Positions 55,520 through 64,000 of a stretch of DNA of 64,000 nt are shown here, one piece after another. Each line of letters opens with the position of its first letter. Within the stretch, counting starts at the first letter, position 1. The position numbers were made by a program, and so were the translations under genes. The notes beneath the pieces were generated by a model, which saw only the letters and a list, made by a program, of their open reading frames with translations, was not told where the DNA came from and searched no databases. The stretch spans positions 372,001 through 436,000 of the forward strand of contig CP051142.1 in NCBI GenBank assembly GCA_001592805.2. Reading direction: 5' to 3'. Origin of the DNA: Peltaster fructicola. Lineage: Eukaryota > Ascomycota > Dothideomycetes.

Positions 55520-57047
55520 CTAGCGAATCCATTCGGTACCGGTCTTGAGGTTACCGTACCAAGCCATCATGATATCCTTGAAGTAGTAGCTTCGTGGCTT
55601 CCATGGTCCACGGTCACCTGTTCGTGGCAGTGCAGCCTCACCGGCCTTGATGTATGTGCTGCTCAATCGAAGAGCTGGTGCGTGCTTGAGCAACTGGCGG
55701 TCTTCGTCGGACTGTCGTGGGACAACCTCTGAGACGCCCTCCTTCTTCATTGCGTTGATGATACGGCACATCATCTGTGCGGTTGCATCTGTGGGATGTG
55801 TTAGTATATCATGAACCTCTCTCATCACATCATGACTTACCAGCACCAAGAGTCCAGCTAGCATCGACGTATCCGATAGTGTAAGCAGCGTTTGGCAGCT
55901 CCTCCAACATGACACCCTTCCACATGTAATGTCCACCAATGTTGTATGGCTTGCCATCAACCTCGATCTTGATTCCACCTCCTGTCAAGAGCTTGAGACC
56001 AGTGGCGGTCACAATGATGTCTGGGTGAAGCTCAGTTCCGTTCTGCATCTTGATGGTCTTGTCTGTGATGGTGTCGATGTGGCCAGTCTCGATGCTAGCC
56101 TTTCCAGATCGGAGAGACTTGTAGAAGTCACCGTCTGGACAGAAGCACAGTCGCTGCTCGAATGGGTTGTATGTTGGCTTGAAGTGAGGATCTTGCTTGA
56201 TGTTTGGCGGGAGCTCAGCCTGTGTTCGTCGCTTGATGGCGCGCTTCGCCAGGGTTGGAGCGTGGACACAGAACCAGACGAAGAGGAATGGCAGGAGCAG
56301 CCACTTTGCACGGATGAGCTTGTCTGCAATGAATGTTGGGCAGGTCTTGAGGATGAGCCACTCAAGACCGTCCATCTTTGGAAGGGAGAGGAGGTATGAT
56401 GGTGATCGCTGGACCATAGTAACGTGTTTGGCCTTCTCAGCAAGGTTGGGCAGGAGAGTGACTGCAGTGGCACCGCTGCCGATGACTGCAACCTCCTTGC
56501 CAGCGAGATCGAGGTCTTCTGGCCAGAACTGTGGGTGAATGACCTGGCCCTTGAAGCTCTCAATTCCTGGAATGATGACCTTCAGAGGAGTGAAGTAGTC
56601 GTAGTAGCCAGTGCAGAAGAGCATGAACTGTCCGCGGACGGTCTTGTTCTCCTTGCCATCAACTGTCACATCGAGACTCCACTTCTTCTGTGGTGTAGAC
56701 CAGCTTGCATTGTTCACAGTGTGCTTGAACTGAATGTGCTTGTCAATGCCGTACATTTCGGCAGAGCTCTCCAGGTAGTTCCTGATTGATGCTCCCTCAG
56801 CGATTGAGGTCTGCTCGCTCCATGGTCGCCATGGGAAGCCGAATGTGTAGAGATCTGAGTCTGATCGGATGCCAGGGTACTTGAACAGCGACCAGGTACC
56901 TCCAACCTCGTGTCGCGCATCAAGGATGGTGTAGCTGAGTGTAGGGCATCGCTCTTGAATTCTGTACGCGAAGTTGATACCAGAAATACCAGCTCCAATG
57001 ATGATAACGTCGAAATTCTCGACCTTGTTCTCAGCTGTGGAACCCAT
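55520..57047 (-). CDS. Baeyer-Villiger-type flavin monooxygenase
   Basis: A 491-residue FAD/NADPH monooxygenase. The exons are 57047-55841 and 55788-55520, with a 52-nt intron; the joint gives TLGADATAQMM. The FAD site is DVIIIGAGISGINFAYRIQ (about residues 13-31). GTWSLFKYPGIRSDSD is typical of BVMOs. The BVMO fingerprint FxGxxxHxxxWP is FKGQVIHPQFWP, followed by the NADPH-binding VAVIGSGATAV. HPDIIVTATGLK closes the core. A hydrophobic patch near residue 245 (WLLLPFLFVWFCVH) suggests membrane contact. The ketone substrate is unknown. It shares its direction with the dolichol kinase gene but is not obviously linked in function. Confidence 0.92.
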
Positions 57048-57886
57048 GATTGCCGTCTCGATGTTATGTGCAAGTGGCAAGAAACAACAACAATGTCAGG
57101 AGAAGTCAAGGAAAGCTTCACGAGACAATATTCATAGGCAGCACATGCATTTAGTATAATGACATTCCCCACCAGATCTTTTGACGTACCCAGGCCGAAG
57201 GCAAAACGCAGACCTCGGTACGCTGTTCCTAAGCCGCAGCGTCGTTGCGCAGACCTTCTGCCACACATTCACACTTCCTCCGTCAAGGAGAATGTGAGCT
57301 AGACTCGTGCCGCCTCCAAGATTGCGGTCCTCTATCGTCGGGGTGCAAAGCAAGCAAACAAAGCCGGATACTGCAGGGTTGTCTTCGCTGCATCTGCTTT
57401 AGGTCTCAAGAAGAGTAGCCAATGACATATGCGCCCGGTCAGCCGAGAACGGGCGTATGAGCGCTCTATAACGAATACTGCACTGTGGTCATCTCCGACC
57501 ATCTTCTTTGTGACTGGCATCCTCGGTAGATGAGCTCATCGGCATCAACAATCAACAATGAATTCACACAAAAGAAGAATAATATGGATGCCTGCGCAAC
57601 AATTCTGCTGCCTTTGTTTATGCATGGCGATCAGGAACATCGTGCACTAAGTCGATGAAGGCATCAGTATTTTGTGCTCCTAACCGCAATCGGTACATAG
57701 TTGCGCTGGAAGTCCTGGAGATGCGATCAGTCAACTTCTGGGACACGAGACAGTCAATCCAGGGTCGAGCCAAGTGGGATTGGTGATCATGTCGATCGAG
57801 CCGGCTAAGAATCACCTGTCAACAGTTCAGACGATCTGGTACGAAGTCTAATTACTCATGTTCCATGTGAATCATGTGAATACTCA
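57048..57886. other. intergenic
   Basis: A 839-base region between the BVMO start and the dolichol kinase stop. Nothing recognised. Confidence 0.4.
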
Positions 57887-60568
57887 TCATAACCTCATAC
57901 CTCTGACCAACAGCCAGAGCGCTACGGGACATGTCACGTTATCATTAGCACCTGTCAGCACAGCTTCCATGAAGCTCGCACCGCATGCGCAAGAGATTGC
58001 CTTGACCATCCAGATTGCCCAGTCAAGGGTGCTGTGAAGTGGTTCGACATCGTGCCAACCACCCATCCACAGCCAAATCTTGCCGAAGAGCAAACCAAGC
58101 GTGACGGCGGAGGCGAAAGCAGCAGAGCCCTCGAGACTCTTGCCACCAACCCAGATCCATTTCCGCCGTCCGTATCGTCGGCCTATGAGACTGGCAGCTG
58201 CATCTCCCATGCCTACACAGATGACGCCTGCGAGCATGCCGACATCTCGAGCTCCATCCTTTGTCTCCCACGACTTCCATGCACCACCAGCGTCGTCTTC
58301 GCGGTGAAGCCCTGCCAACGAAAACCACAACGGTACCGCGCAGCCAATGGCTAGAAAGAGGTGACTGACGACAACCGGTCCCCGTAGGTCTCGACCGTCC
58401 ACATATGGTGCGATGAATCTGCCGATCGCTGTTCCCAAAGGCGCTATCTGCGCAGCTCGAATCACCTCGAGCAGGAGAAAGATTGTCAGTACTAGGGCGA
58501 GAGCCAAAGCACAGTAGCAGGGGTCCACAAAGGTAGCAGGCAGGAACATGGCGACCATGACTCCGTGGAAGATCTTTCGTCGTGTATCGACTTCCACATA
58601 TGGCGTCAACGTGAAGACAGCGACCAGTCCTGTAACCAGCACCAGAACCCAGTAAGCTATCAGCAGAAGGTGCATGTTTGCTGCTCCGACGTTGCCACGT
58701 ACTTCCACCATATCCAACGGTAAAGCATCTGGTATCAGCGCTTGGTAATCCAGAGATGGCTGCAGTGGCATCGTGATCCAGAGATCCAGTCCGAGATAAT
58801 CTACTGCGTTGTGAATGACTGGCAGCTGACCAAATAGATATCCAATGGCCCAACCTACAGCTTCACTGCCATACAGTGCGTTGTCGCTAACATAGACACG
58901 CACTGGCAAGAGTACAATGATGATGATAACGCCGTACACATACGCTGCGTATGCCATCTTACGTCGATCAACCTGAGCGGAGGTGAGCTGTAGACACCAG
59001 TTTCTGTGTATATTGCGAGCCTTAGTTCGCTTCTTGTCCTGCCGTATGACAAGCTCTGGCTTCTGTCTCGGCGCTGGCAAGGTATTGCGGCGTGACTTCG
59101 TCATTAGAAGCGGCCGCGAGGTCTCAGTGATCCCAGGATCATCGGAGACTATCGAATTGTTCTCTTGGTCGAGTAGCTGCTGCAATCTCGAGTCGGTAGA
59201 TTGGTTGAATGTCATTTGTTTTGCTCGCTCCTGTCTGATCGGCGTATGAGGATCGTGATCCTCGTCTGCATCGCTGTCGTTGTCATTCTTGATCCCTTGA
59301 AAAGCTCTTGTTGCCCGCTGCAGGTGGATGACCTCCACGGCTGCATCAAGCAAGCTTCGTCTGTCGCCGTCGGGATGTCCTGGTCGACGTAGCTTCCACC
59401 TTGGTACTCTTGCGAGTATCACGTTCCAATGCAAGACTCGCTCGGTACAGGCAAAGAGCGAAACTCCTCCTATCCACAAGCAAGCTTTGAGTATGGTGGA
59501 TTGTGGTGCTCGAGCGAACAATAGAAGATTGATCAGAGCAATTGAGAGCAGATGCAGTTCTGAGATGAGCAGCGAGTTCGTTGTTAGATAGTGTAACGGC
59601 GGCAAAAGAGCGTGATGGAGAGGGTAGAGGGAGACCAGTGTCTCTGTTGAAAGGCTGAGGTCGGCTGTTGATGAAACATATCCAAGCCACTTGCTGCCAC
59701 TACCAATGACCAACGGCAGTATCGAAATGAGCCAATGCAATGCATTGTAGCCTCCAAGACGACTTGATCGCGGAAAAAGTCGCTGAGGTAGAGCTGCCAA
59801 CCCTAGAATGATATTCGGCAGCACGATCGTAGGACTGATGGGTGATACGATCAGAGCAACCATGACTGGCAGAAGTGGAGGGTATAACACTGTAGCTGGG
59901 TCGAAAGATGCCGGTACACGGAAGCGCTGCCATGGCTTGGTGATGGTCTTCTGTGTATCGACAAGCGAGAGCTTGACTGGATATGCTGCAACCAAGCCTG
60001 CCATGATCAGGATGTTCGCAAGAAGCTCATATCGCCAGATCTTGGCCACAGACCAGACATCTCTGCCGCAAAGTACCAAGACTAGCATGATGACCATAAG
60101 GCCCACCTCTGAGCATCGCCGGGCAAACTCGCCAAGTCGTCTCTTGAGCAGTATCTTACTCTCCTCAGCATCCGTCATCGACTCCTTGGTCGAGAAGTAT
60201 CCTTCTCCTTCGAGCCTTCTGCCTTCGTCGTCGAGCTGACTTGGTGTAAGTAAGGTGTCCTCATCTTTCTCTCCGACCTTGAGACCTTTGCTTGGCTTGG
60301 TTTGAGGTGCCGGTAGAGCCTTCACGATTGTCTCGGTCTCATCATCTGCCTCAGTGCCGCTCTCGCTGCTTCCCGTAGCACTTGTAACACCTCTTCGTCG
60401 TCTGACACGGGTGCCGTCTCTCTTCGTCCTTGGATGTCCCCGGTTGTCATTGAAGCTCAAATGATAAAGGTGTGGGCTGCGATCAAGCGTTCGTAGCTCT
60501 GCTGCCTCGGACACGTCAACAGACTCTTGTAAGTCCGGGACCTGCAATGCAGGTGGTGCGTCAGACAT
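57887..60568 (-). CDS. SEC59: dolichol kinase
   Basis: An 893-residue multi-pass ER membrane enzyme that makes dolichyl phosphate with CTP, the carrier for N-glycosylation, O-mannosylation and GPI anchors. The N-terminal 150 residues are hydrophilic with charged stretches. About fifteen hydrophobic segments follow. A second hydrophilic loop (about 400-510) contains KKRTKARNIHRNW. The catalytic C-terminal part has VDTRRKIFHGVMVAMFLPA and the CTP-binding signature GVICVGMGDAAASLIGRRYG with KSLEGSAAF. The protein is much longer than yeast Sec59 (519 residues), as is usual in filamentous fungi. Single exon. It is divergent from the Zn2Cys6 factor. Confidence 0.95.
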   Translation of the reverse strand: MSDAPPALQVPDLQESVDVSEAAELRTLDRSPHLYHLSFNDNRGHPRTKRDGTRVRRRRGVTSATGSSESGTEADDETETIVKALPAPQTKPSKGLKVGEKDEDTLLTPSQLDDEGRRLEGEGYFSTKESMTDAEESKILLKRRLGEFARRCSEVGLMVIMLVLVLCGRDVWSVAKIWRYELLANILIMAGLVAAYPVKLSLVDTQKTITKPWQRFRVPASFDPATVLYPPLLPVMVALIVSPISPTIVLPNIILGLAALPQRLFPRSSRLGGYNALHWLISILPLVIGSGSKWLGYVSSTADLSLSTETLVSLYPLHHALLPPLHYLTTNSLLISELHLLSIALINLLLFARAPQSTILKACLWIGGVSLFACTERVLHWNVILARVPRWKLRRPGHPDGDRRSLLDAAVEVIHLQRATRAFQGIKNDNDSDADEDHDPHTPIRQERAKQMTFNQSTDSRLQQLLDQENNSIVSDDPGITETSRPLLMTKSRRNTLPAPRQKPELVIRQDKKRTKARNIHRNWCLQLTSAQVDRRKMAYAAYVYGVIIIIVLLPVRVYVSDNALYGSEAVGWAIGYLFGQLPVIHNAVDYLGLDLWITMPLQPSLDYQALIPDALPLDMVEVRGNVGAANMHLLLIAYWVLVLVTGLVAVFTLTPYVEVDTRRKIFHGVMVAMFLPATFVDPCYCALALALVLTIFLLLEVIRAAQIAPLGTAIGRFIAPYVDGRDLRGPVVVSHLFLAIGCAVPLWFSLAGLHREDDAGGAWKSWETKDGARDVGMLAGVICVGMGDAAASLIGRRYGRRKWIWVGGKSLEGSAAFASAVTLGLLFGKIWLWMGGWHDVEPLHSTLDWAIWMVKAISCACGASFMEAVLTGANDNVTCPVALWLLVRGMRL

Positions 60569-60937
60569 GGTGCGCTACGAAGACGAAATGATATGCGAGC
60601 TGAGGCTTCGCTCATGGCGGATGTCGAGTGTATGCAGGCATTGAAACTATCGTCAATGTGTATCAACTCATCAGCACAGCAAGTGCTCCATATGCTGGCG
60701 TCGTAGAGCACACGTCGTCATTGTTGACTTTTTTAAAGTGTTGGGAGCTTGAGCGCTTGCCTTGAATCAGTCAAGGCTTTGAGGCTGGGATGACCAACTC
60801 ACCTGCATACGAACGCATGTCTTTGTATAACACATCATCACCGGAACTCTGCATATTGAGTTGTATCACCTGCTAGCCACATGACCCACCTTATGGGAGG
60901 CTTTGTGGATCGCTGAGTGCAGTCGAGCTGGATCCAG
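60569..60937. other. divergent promoter region
   Basis: A 369-base region between SEC59 and the transcription factor. Nothing recognised. Confidence 0.4.
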
Positions 60938-62320
60938 ATGGCACAGAGGAAAACACATGCCAAATCGCGGCTTGGTTGTCTCACATGCAAGAGACGTCAC
61001 GTAAAGGTGAGCCACACCCATCCCTCCCAGCTATCACGAAATCTGCAGCACCGAAGCGGTCTCCAGACATGCAGCGTCAGAGCCGTATAGGCTACTTGAC
61101 TGTTTATGCTACGGTTCGACTTCCAGATGACGACGAGCTCTCGGGGCTATGTCTGCTGCTGAGACGCGTTCAGGAAAGACTCCGTCTTCGGTGCAGAGCT
61201 TTGTGGTGCTAGGAAATTATAGAAGTCTTCGCTCACATCTTGACAGTGCAACGAGGAGCGACCAAAGTGTGACAAATGCCTCAAACTTGGTCTTCACTGC
61301 AAGTGGGCCACAAGGCCAGACGAAAGCAAATCACCAGCGACGTCAGCCAGTTCACCAGCAACATCTCAGCACAATAAGATCAGCTCACCAAACTTGGGGC
61401 TCGCAGACCTGAGACTACTTCACCATTGGCTACGTCGGACTGTGCCTGCGTCATTCGTAGATGGTGACGCGGTGCAGCCATGGTTGGACGAACTGGTAGA
61501 GCTTGGATTTGAGCAGCCATATCTCCTACATGCCATGCTAGCTGTGGCTGCCGTCCACAAGGCTACGTCTTCGAATAATCCCGGTGACTTGTGCCTGCAG
61601 GCATCCGCCCACATCGACGTGGCTCTTCGATCATTGCAAACCTATATCAAAGAGCCTGATGCCGAGTCGTACGTTCCGATATTTACGACGGCGTCACTCA
61701 TGGTGCTGTACAAGCTTGGAGTGGCACAAGTAGAACCACCTGTTGATCCGATCGCCGACACCTATGATTGGATCAGACTGCTGAGGGGCGTGGCGACGGT
61801 CGTCCATCAGTTCAGGGATCAACTTCAACATGCTGCCTCCGGTACACTGTTGCAGGCTGCTCCGATGAGTGAAACAACAGGCGAGATTCCAGGAGTCACC
61901 CACCTTCGAAGTCTCGTGACTGAATTGCATGTGTCGGATGTTGCTGAGTCCTGTCTGTTCGCTGTAGATGATCTGCACGATACCATGCTCAGCCTAGAGC
62001 AGGACAGCACCAGACCTCTACACCTGAGCAGGCGATTGATATTCACGTGGCCAATACGGCAGCGGCCTGCGTTCGTCGAGCTGCTGTCTTCGAAGGATCC
62101 GACTGCATTGATCATTCTTGCTCATTACGCCGCCGTCTTCCATGCTTGTAGAAAACAATGGCCGATGCAAAATTGGGCAACTTGGATCTTGGATGCTGTC
62201 AAAACTGCGATTGACCCGGCACTTCACTCCTGGCTAAGCTGGCCAGCACAAGTCTTGCTGCAGGAGCCAGCAGATGAGTGGCTTTGGCCGAAAGCTAATG
62301 ATGCTGCACTGCCTTCATGA
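60938..62320 (+). CDS. Zn2Cys6 transcription factor
   Basis: A 380-residue nuclear regulator. The exons are 60938-61006 and 61247-62320. The joined zinc cluster is CLTCKRRHVKCNEERPKCDK followed by CLKLGLHC, with spacing C-x2-C-x6-C-x6-C-x2-C-x6-C. The intron cuts it exactly before the third cysteine. At 240 nt this intron is about five times longer than the others here. A Ser/Thr-rich linker leads to a C-terminal region starting ADLRLLHHWLRRTVPASF and PYLLHAMLAVAAVHKA, typical of the Upc2/sterol-uptake-control class of fungal regulators with the DUF3468-type domain. Targets are unknown. The RTA1 exporter downstream in the same direction is a candidate, as Upc2-like factors and RTA1 genes both respond to membrane stress. 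Confidence 0.9.
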
Positions 62321-62832
62321 GTAGACACACATGCTCGGATATTGGAAGAGTACTCGTCAGCTGGTGCCTCTACGTCAAATCGTGGACCCATGAGTGCGTC
62401 TGTGGTCTACTGAAAAGCAGCATGGACTCGTCAGCCTCAAACGTCGGCAATGGCTTTTTCACAGCTTTTAGGCTCACTCGACCGTACCGTTTTGGTTGTG
62501 GCTTGTTCACAGCCTTAAGGCTTAGGCGACGGCACCACTTCGGCTATGGTTTTCTCACAGCTTGGATCTACTCGATGGTAGCACTTCGGCGAGGCTTTGC
62601 AAGTATACGACTAATACGACGATTTAGCTGAATAAGAGTACGACAGGCAATGATATACGACCAATACGATGACCATAACAGCAAACATGAGAATAACTCC
62701 AATGCTATATATTACTCGACGACGCAGCAATATACATCCCTCATTAAGCCCAACTTCACCTCCAAACCTAGACGAGTCACCACTACTACCACCACCACCA
62801 CCGTCGCTTGCAACCTCGACCACTTCACAATC
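62321..62832. other. intergenic with tandem repeat
   Basis: A 512-base region between the transcription factor and the RTA1 gene. It contains a 48-base-period repeat, listed separately. A 104-codon frame (62317-62631) covers the repeat, but I do not call it a gene. Confidence 0.45.
62443..62600 (+). repeat. imperfect 48-bp tandem repeat, about 3.3 copies
   Basis: Units start at 62443, 62491 and 62539, with a partial fourth at 62587. Each holds a variant of GGCTATGGCTTTTTCACAGC. In the open frame the units read VGNGFFTAFRLTRPYR, FGCGLFTALRLRRRHH and FGYGFLTAWIYSMVAL. The copies have diverged more at the nucleotide level than in the F-G-x-G-F-x-T-A core. Confidence 0.7.
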
Positions 62833-63707
62833 ATGTCGACAGACAACTCTAAATTTGTGCTATACTACTATACACCTTCTCTGCCTGCAGCGGTCGTGTC
62901 GGTCGCGGTCTTCGCCATTTTGACAGTTGCACACATCTGGAAGCTCTGCAAGTTCAGGACATTCTACTTCCTGCCTTTTGTTATAGGAGGCATCTGTGAG
63001 TTGCAGACCCAGAATCACGCCGCGCTTTTGCTGACTATCCATGCAGTCGAGACAATCGGATATAGTGGTCGTTTATGGGGGCAATTCGACCAACATGCCC
63101 TCGGCGGCTATATCATCAATCACTGCTTATCCTGCTGGCACCGGCTCTCTTTGCAGCATCGATTTACATGATCCTTGGCCGGTTGATACGTGCCCTGGGC
63201 GCTGACGGGCTCTCGGTCATACGAGTCAACTCGCTCACCAAGTTATTCGTTACTGGAGACATTGTCTCGTTCATGATGCAGTGCTTTGGTGGTGGTATGT
63301 CCGCTGCCAAGTCAGCGAAGATGTTGGAGATTGGACGAATACTCGTCATCGTCGGCTTGTTCGCCCAGATCACGTTCTTCGGCTTCTTCGTTGTCACAGC
63401 TGTGGTCTTCCACGTTCGAGCTCGGGCTTCGCCGACACCCACGATGTCTAACACAACCTTACCATGGCAGCGCCACCTGGTCGTGCTGTACGTCACGAGC
63501 GTACTCATCCTTGTCCGAAGTGTTGTACGAGCCATTGAATACCTGCAGGGCAACGATGGTTACCTACTGAGCAACGAAATCTTCATCTACATCTTCGACG
63601 CGCTCCTTATGGCTGCGGTCATGGCCATCCTCTGGGTGTGGTATGTCGGAGATCTCCAGCCTCGTCGCACTGAAATCTGGGCAGAGGAAGAGACACTGAA
63701 AGCGTAG
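62833..63707 (+). CDS. RTA1-like lipid-translocating exporter, apparent one-base frameshift
   Basis: A seven-TM protein of the RTA1/RSB1 family (sphingoid-base or toxin export) in the plasma membrane. The exons are 62833-62995 and from 63047, with a 51-nt intron; the joint gives GGIFETIGYSGRLWG, a family motif. The start at 62833 (MSTDNSKFVLYYYTPSLPAA) fits the family. At 63115-63119 the frame breaks: LGGYII is followed in the next frame by QSLLILLAPALFAASIYMIL, the RTA1 signature normally continuous with it. One C appears missing (ATCAA where ATCCAA is expected). With it the product would be 274 residues and complete to LQPRRTEIW. Probably a sequence error. Identity is sure. Confidence 0.9.
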
Positions 63708-64000
63708 TGTTGCTGGGCTGGACTAAAGTCATATAGATCTGTGTGTTGGCTTAAGGCTTAGGGCGTCATTAGCTGTGTGTGTAGCATCTCTATGGAAACT
63801 CATTCAGTAACTTTTCATGAGCACCTCAAACGTAGCTAAGTTACTATAGCAAGTACAACGCAAGCGTTGAGCCAGCCTGACAGCACATGGCATGGTGCAC
63901 GTCAAGTGGACTGATTTGCATCGAGCTGAATGGAAAGAGGGATCCAAGACCATAGGAGTTCTGCTCTGTAGGTACCCGCAGACATAGCGCTGAGTCCTAT
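63708..64000. other. window end, no feature
   Basis: The 3' side of the RTA1 gene. Nothing recognised in the remaining 293 bases. Confidence 0.4.

Noticed and set aside
22139-63707. A secondary-metabolite gene cluster (laccase, P450, BVMO, MFS, Zn2Cys6)
   Set aside because: These genes are spread over more than 40 kb among housekeeping genes, and no polyketide synthase, NRPS, terpene synthase or prenyltransferase backbone is present.
1-64000. tRNA genes, searched by eye for B-box GGTTCGANNCC with a matching A box
   Set aside because: Isolated GGTTCGA strings occur (for example near 1015 and 1827), but none has an A box and cloverleaf stems around it. A tRNAscan run would be decisive.

Overview
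This is a eukaryotic, filamentous ascomycete window, most likely a Dothideomycete (Mycosphaerellales/Capnodiales-like; this placement is inferred from protein style, not tested). The evidence is dense genes on both strands, very short GT-AG introns (nearly all 40-53 nt) and typical fungal families: Zn2Cys6 factor, RTA1 exporter, Pho80-type cyclin, Bro1, Sec59, Tps3/Tsl1, asco-laccase. I recognised no rRNA or tRNA genes, CRISPR arrays, retroelements or virus-like elements.

Layout. 0-7 kb: a window-edge aspartic-peptidase-like secreted protein, a large GPI-anchored repeat protein and cytosolic tryptophanyl-tRNA synthetase. 7.1-7.8 kb: a TA-flanked non-autonomous DNA transposon (MITE). 8-14.5 kb: a two-pass membrane protein, a TPMT-like methyltransferase, a Qdr3-like MFS exporter and a protein joining a BIR-like zinc module to an F-box-like segment. 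15.2-16.1 kb: a decayed FAD monooxygenase. 16.6-20.4 kb: a 3-hydroxyisobutyrate/threonate dehydrogenase-type enzyme and a long-chain acyl-CoA synthetase. 22.1-24.4 kb: a laccase carrying an N-terminal starch-binding CBM20. 26.5-31.3 kb: an MDR reductase, the thiamine gene THI5/NMT1 under a TPP riboswitch, and mitochondrial DnaJ. 31.9-46.8 kb: a SAP30-like subunit, URA5, BRO1, gamma-glutamyltranspeptidase, a P450, RAM2, a serine/threonine dehydratase-like enzyme and a Tps3/Tsl1-type trehalose complex subunit. 48.4-63.7 kb: a GT71-type mannosyltransferase, a Pho80-like cyclin, proteasome beta1, a BEM46 hydrolase, a Baeyer-Villiger monooxygenase, dolichol kinase, a Zn2Cys6 factor and an RTA1 exporter.

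The genes are mostly housekeeping and do not form one pathway. P450, laccase, BVMO, MFS and Zn2Cys6 genes are scattered with no polyketide, peptide or terpene backbone enzyme, so I do not call a biosynthetic cluster.

The strongest regulatory signal is the THI5 leader. A complete TPP aptamer lies inside a 5'-leader intron. A candidate proximal 5' splice site, which would retain upstream AUGs, is complementary to the conserved aptamer core, while a more distal donor would remove those AUGs. The most unusual protein is the CBM20-laccase fusion.

Five places in four otherwise intact genes need exactly one extra base to keep the family reading frame: the MFS exporter, the laccase (twice), THI5 and the RTA1 exporter. 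All five lie at short C or G runs, which points to base-deletion errors in the assembly rather than five true mutations.
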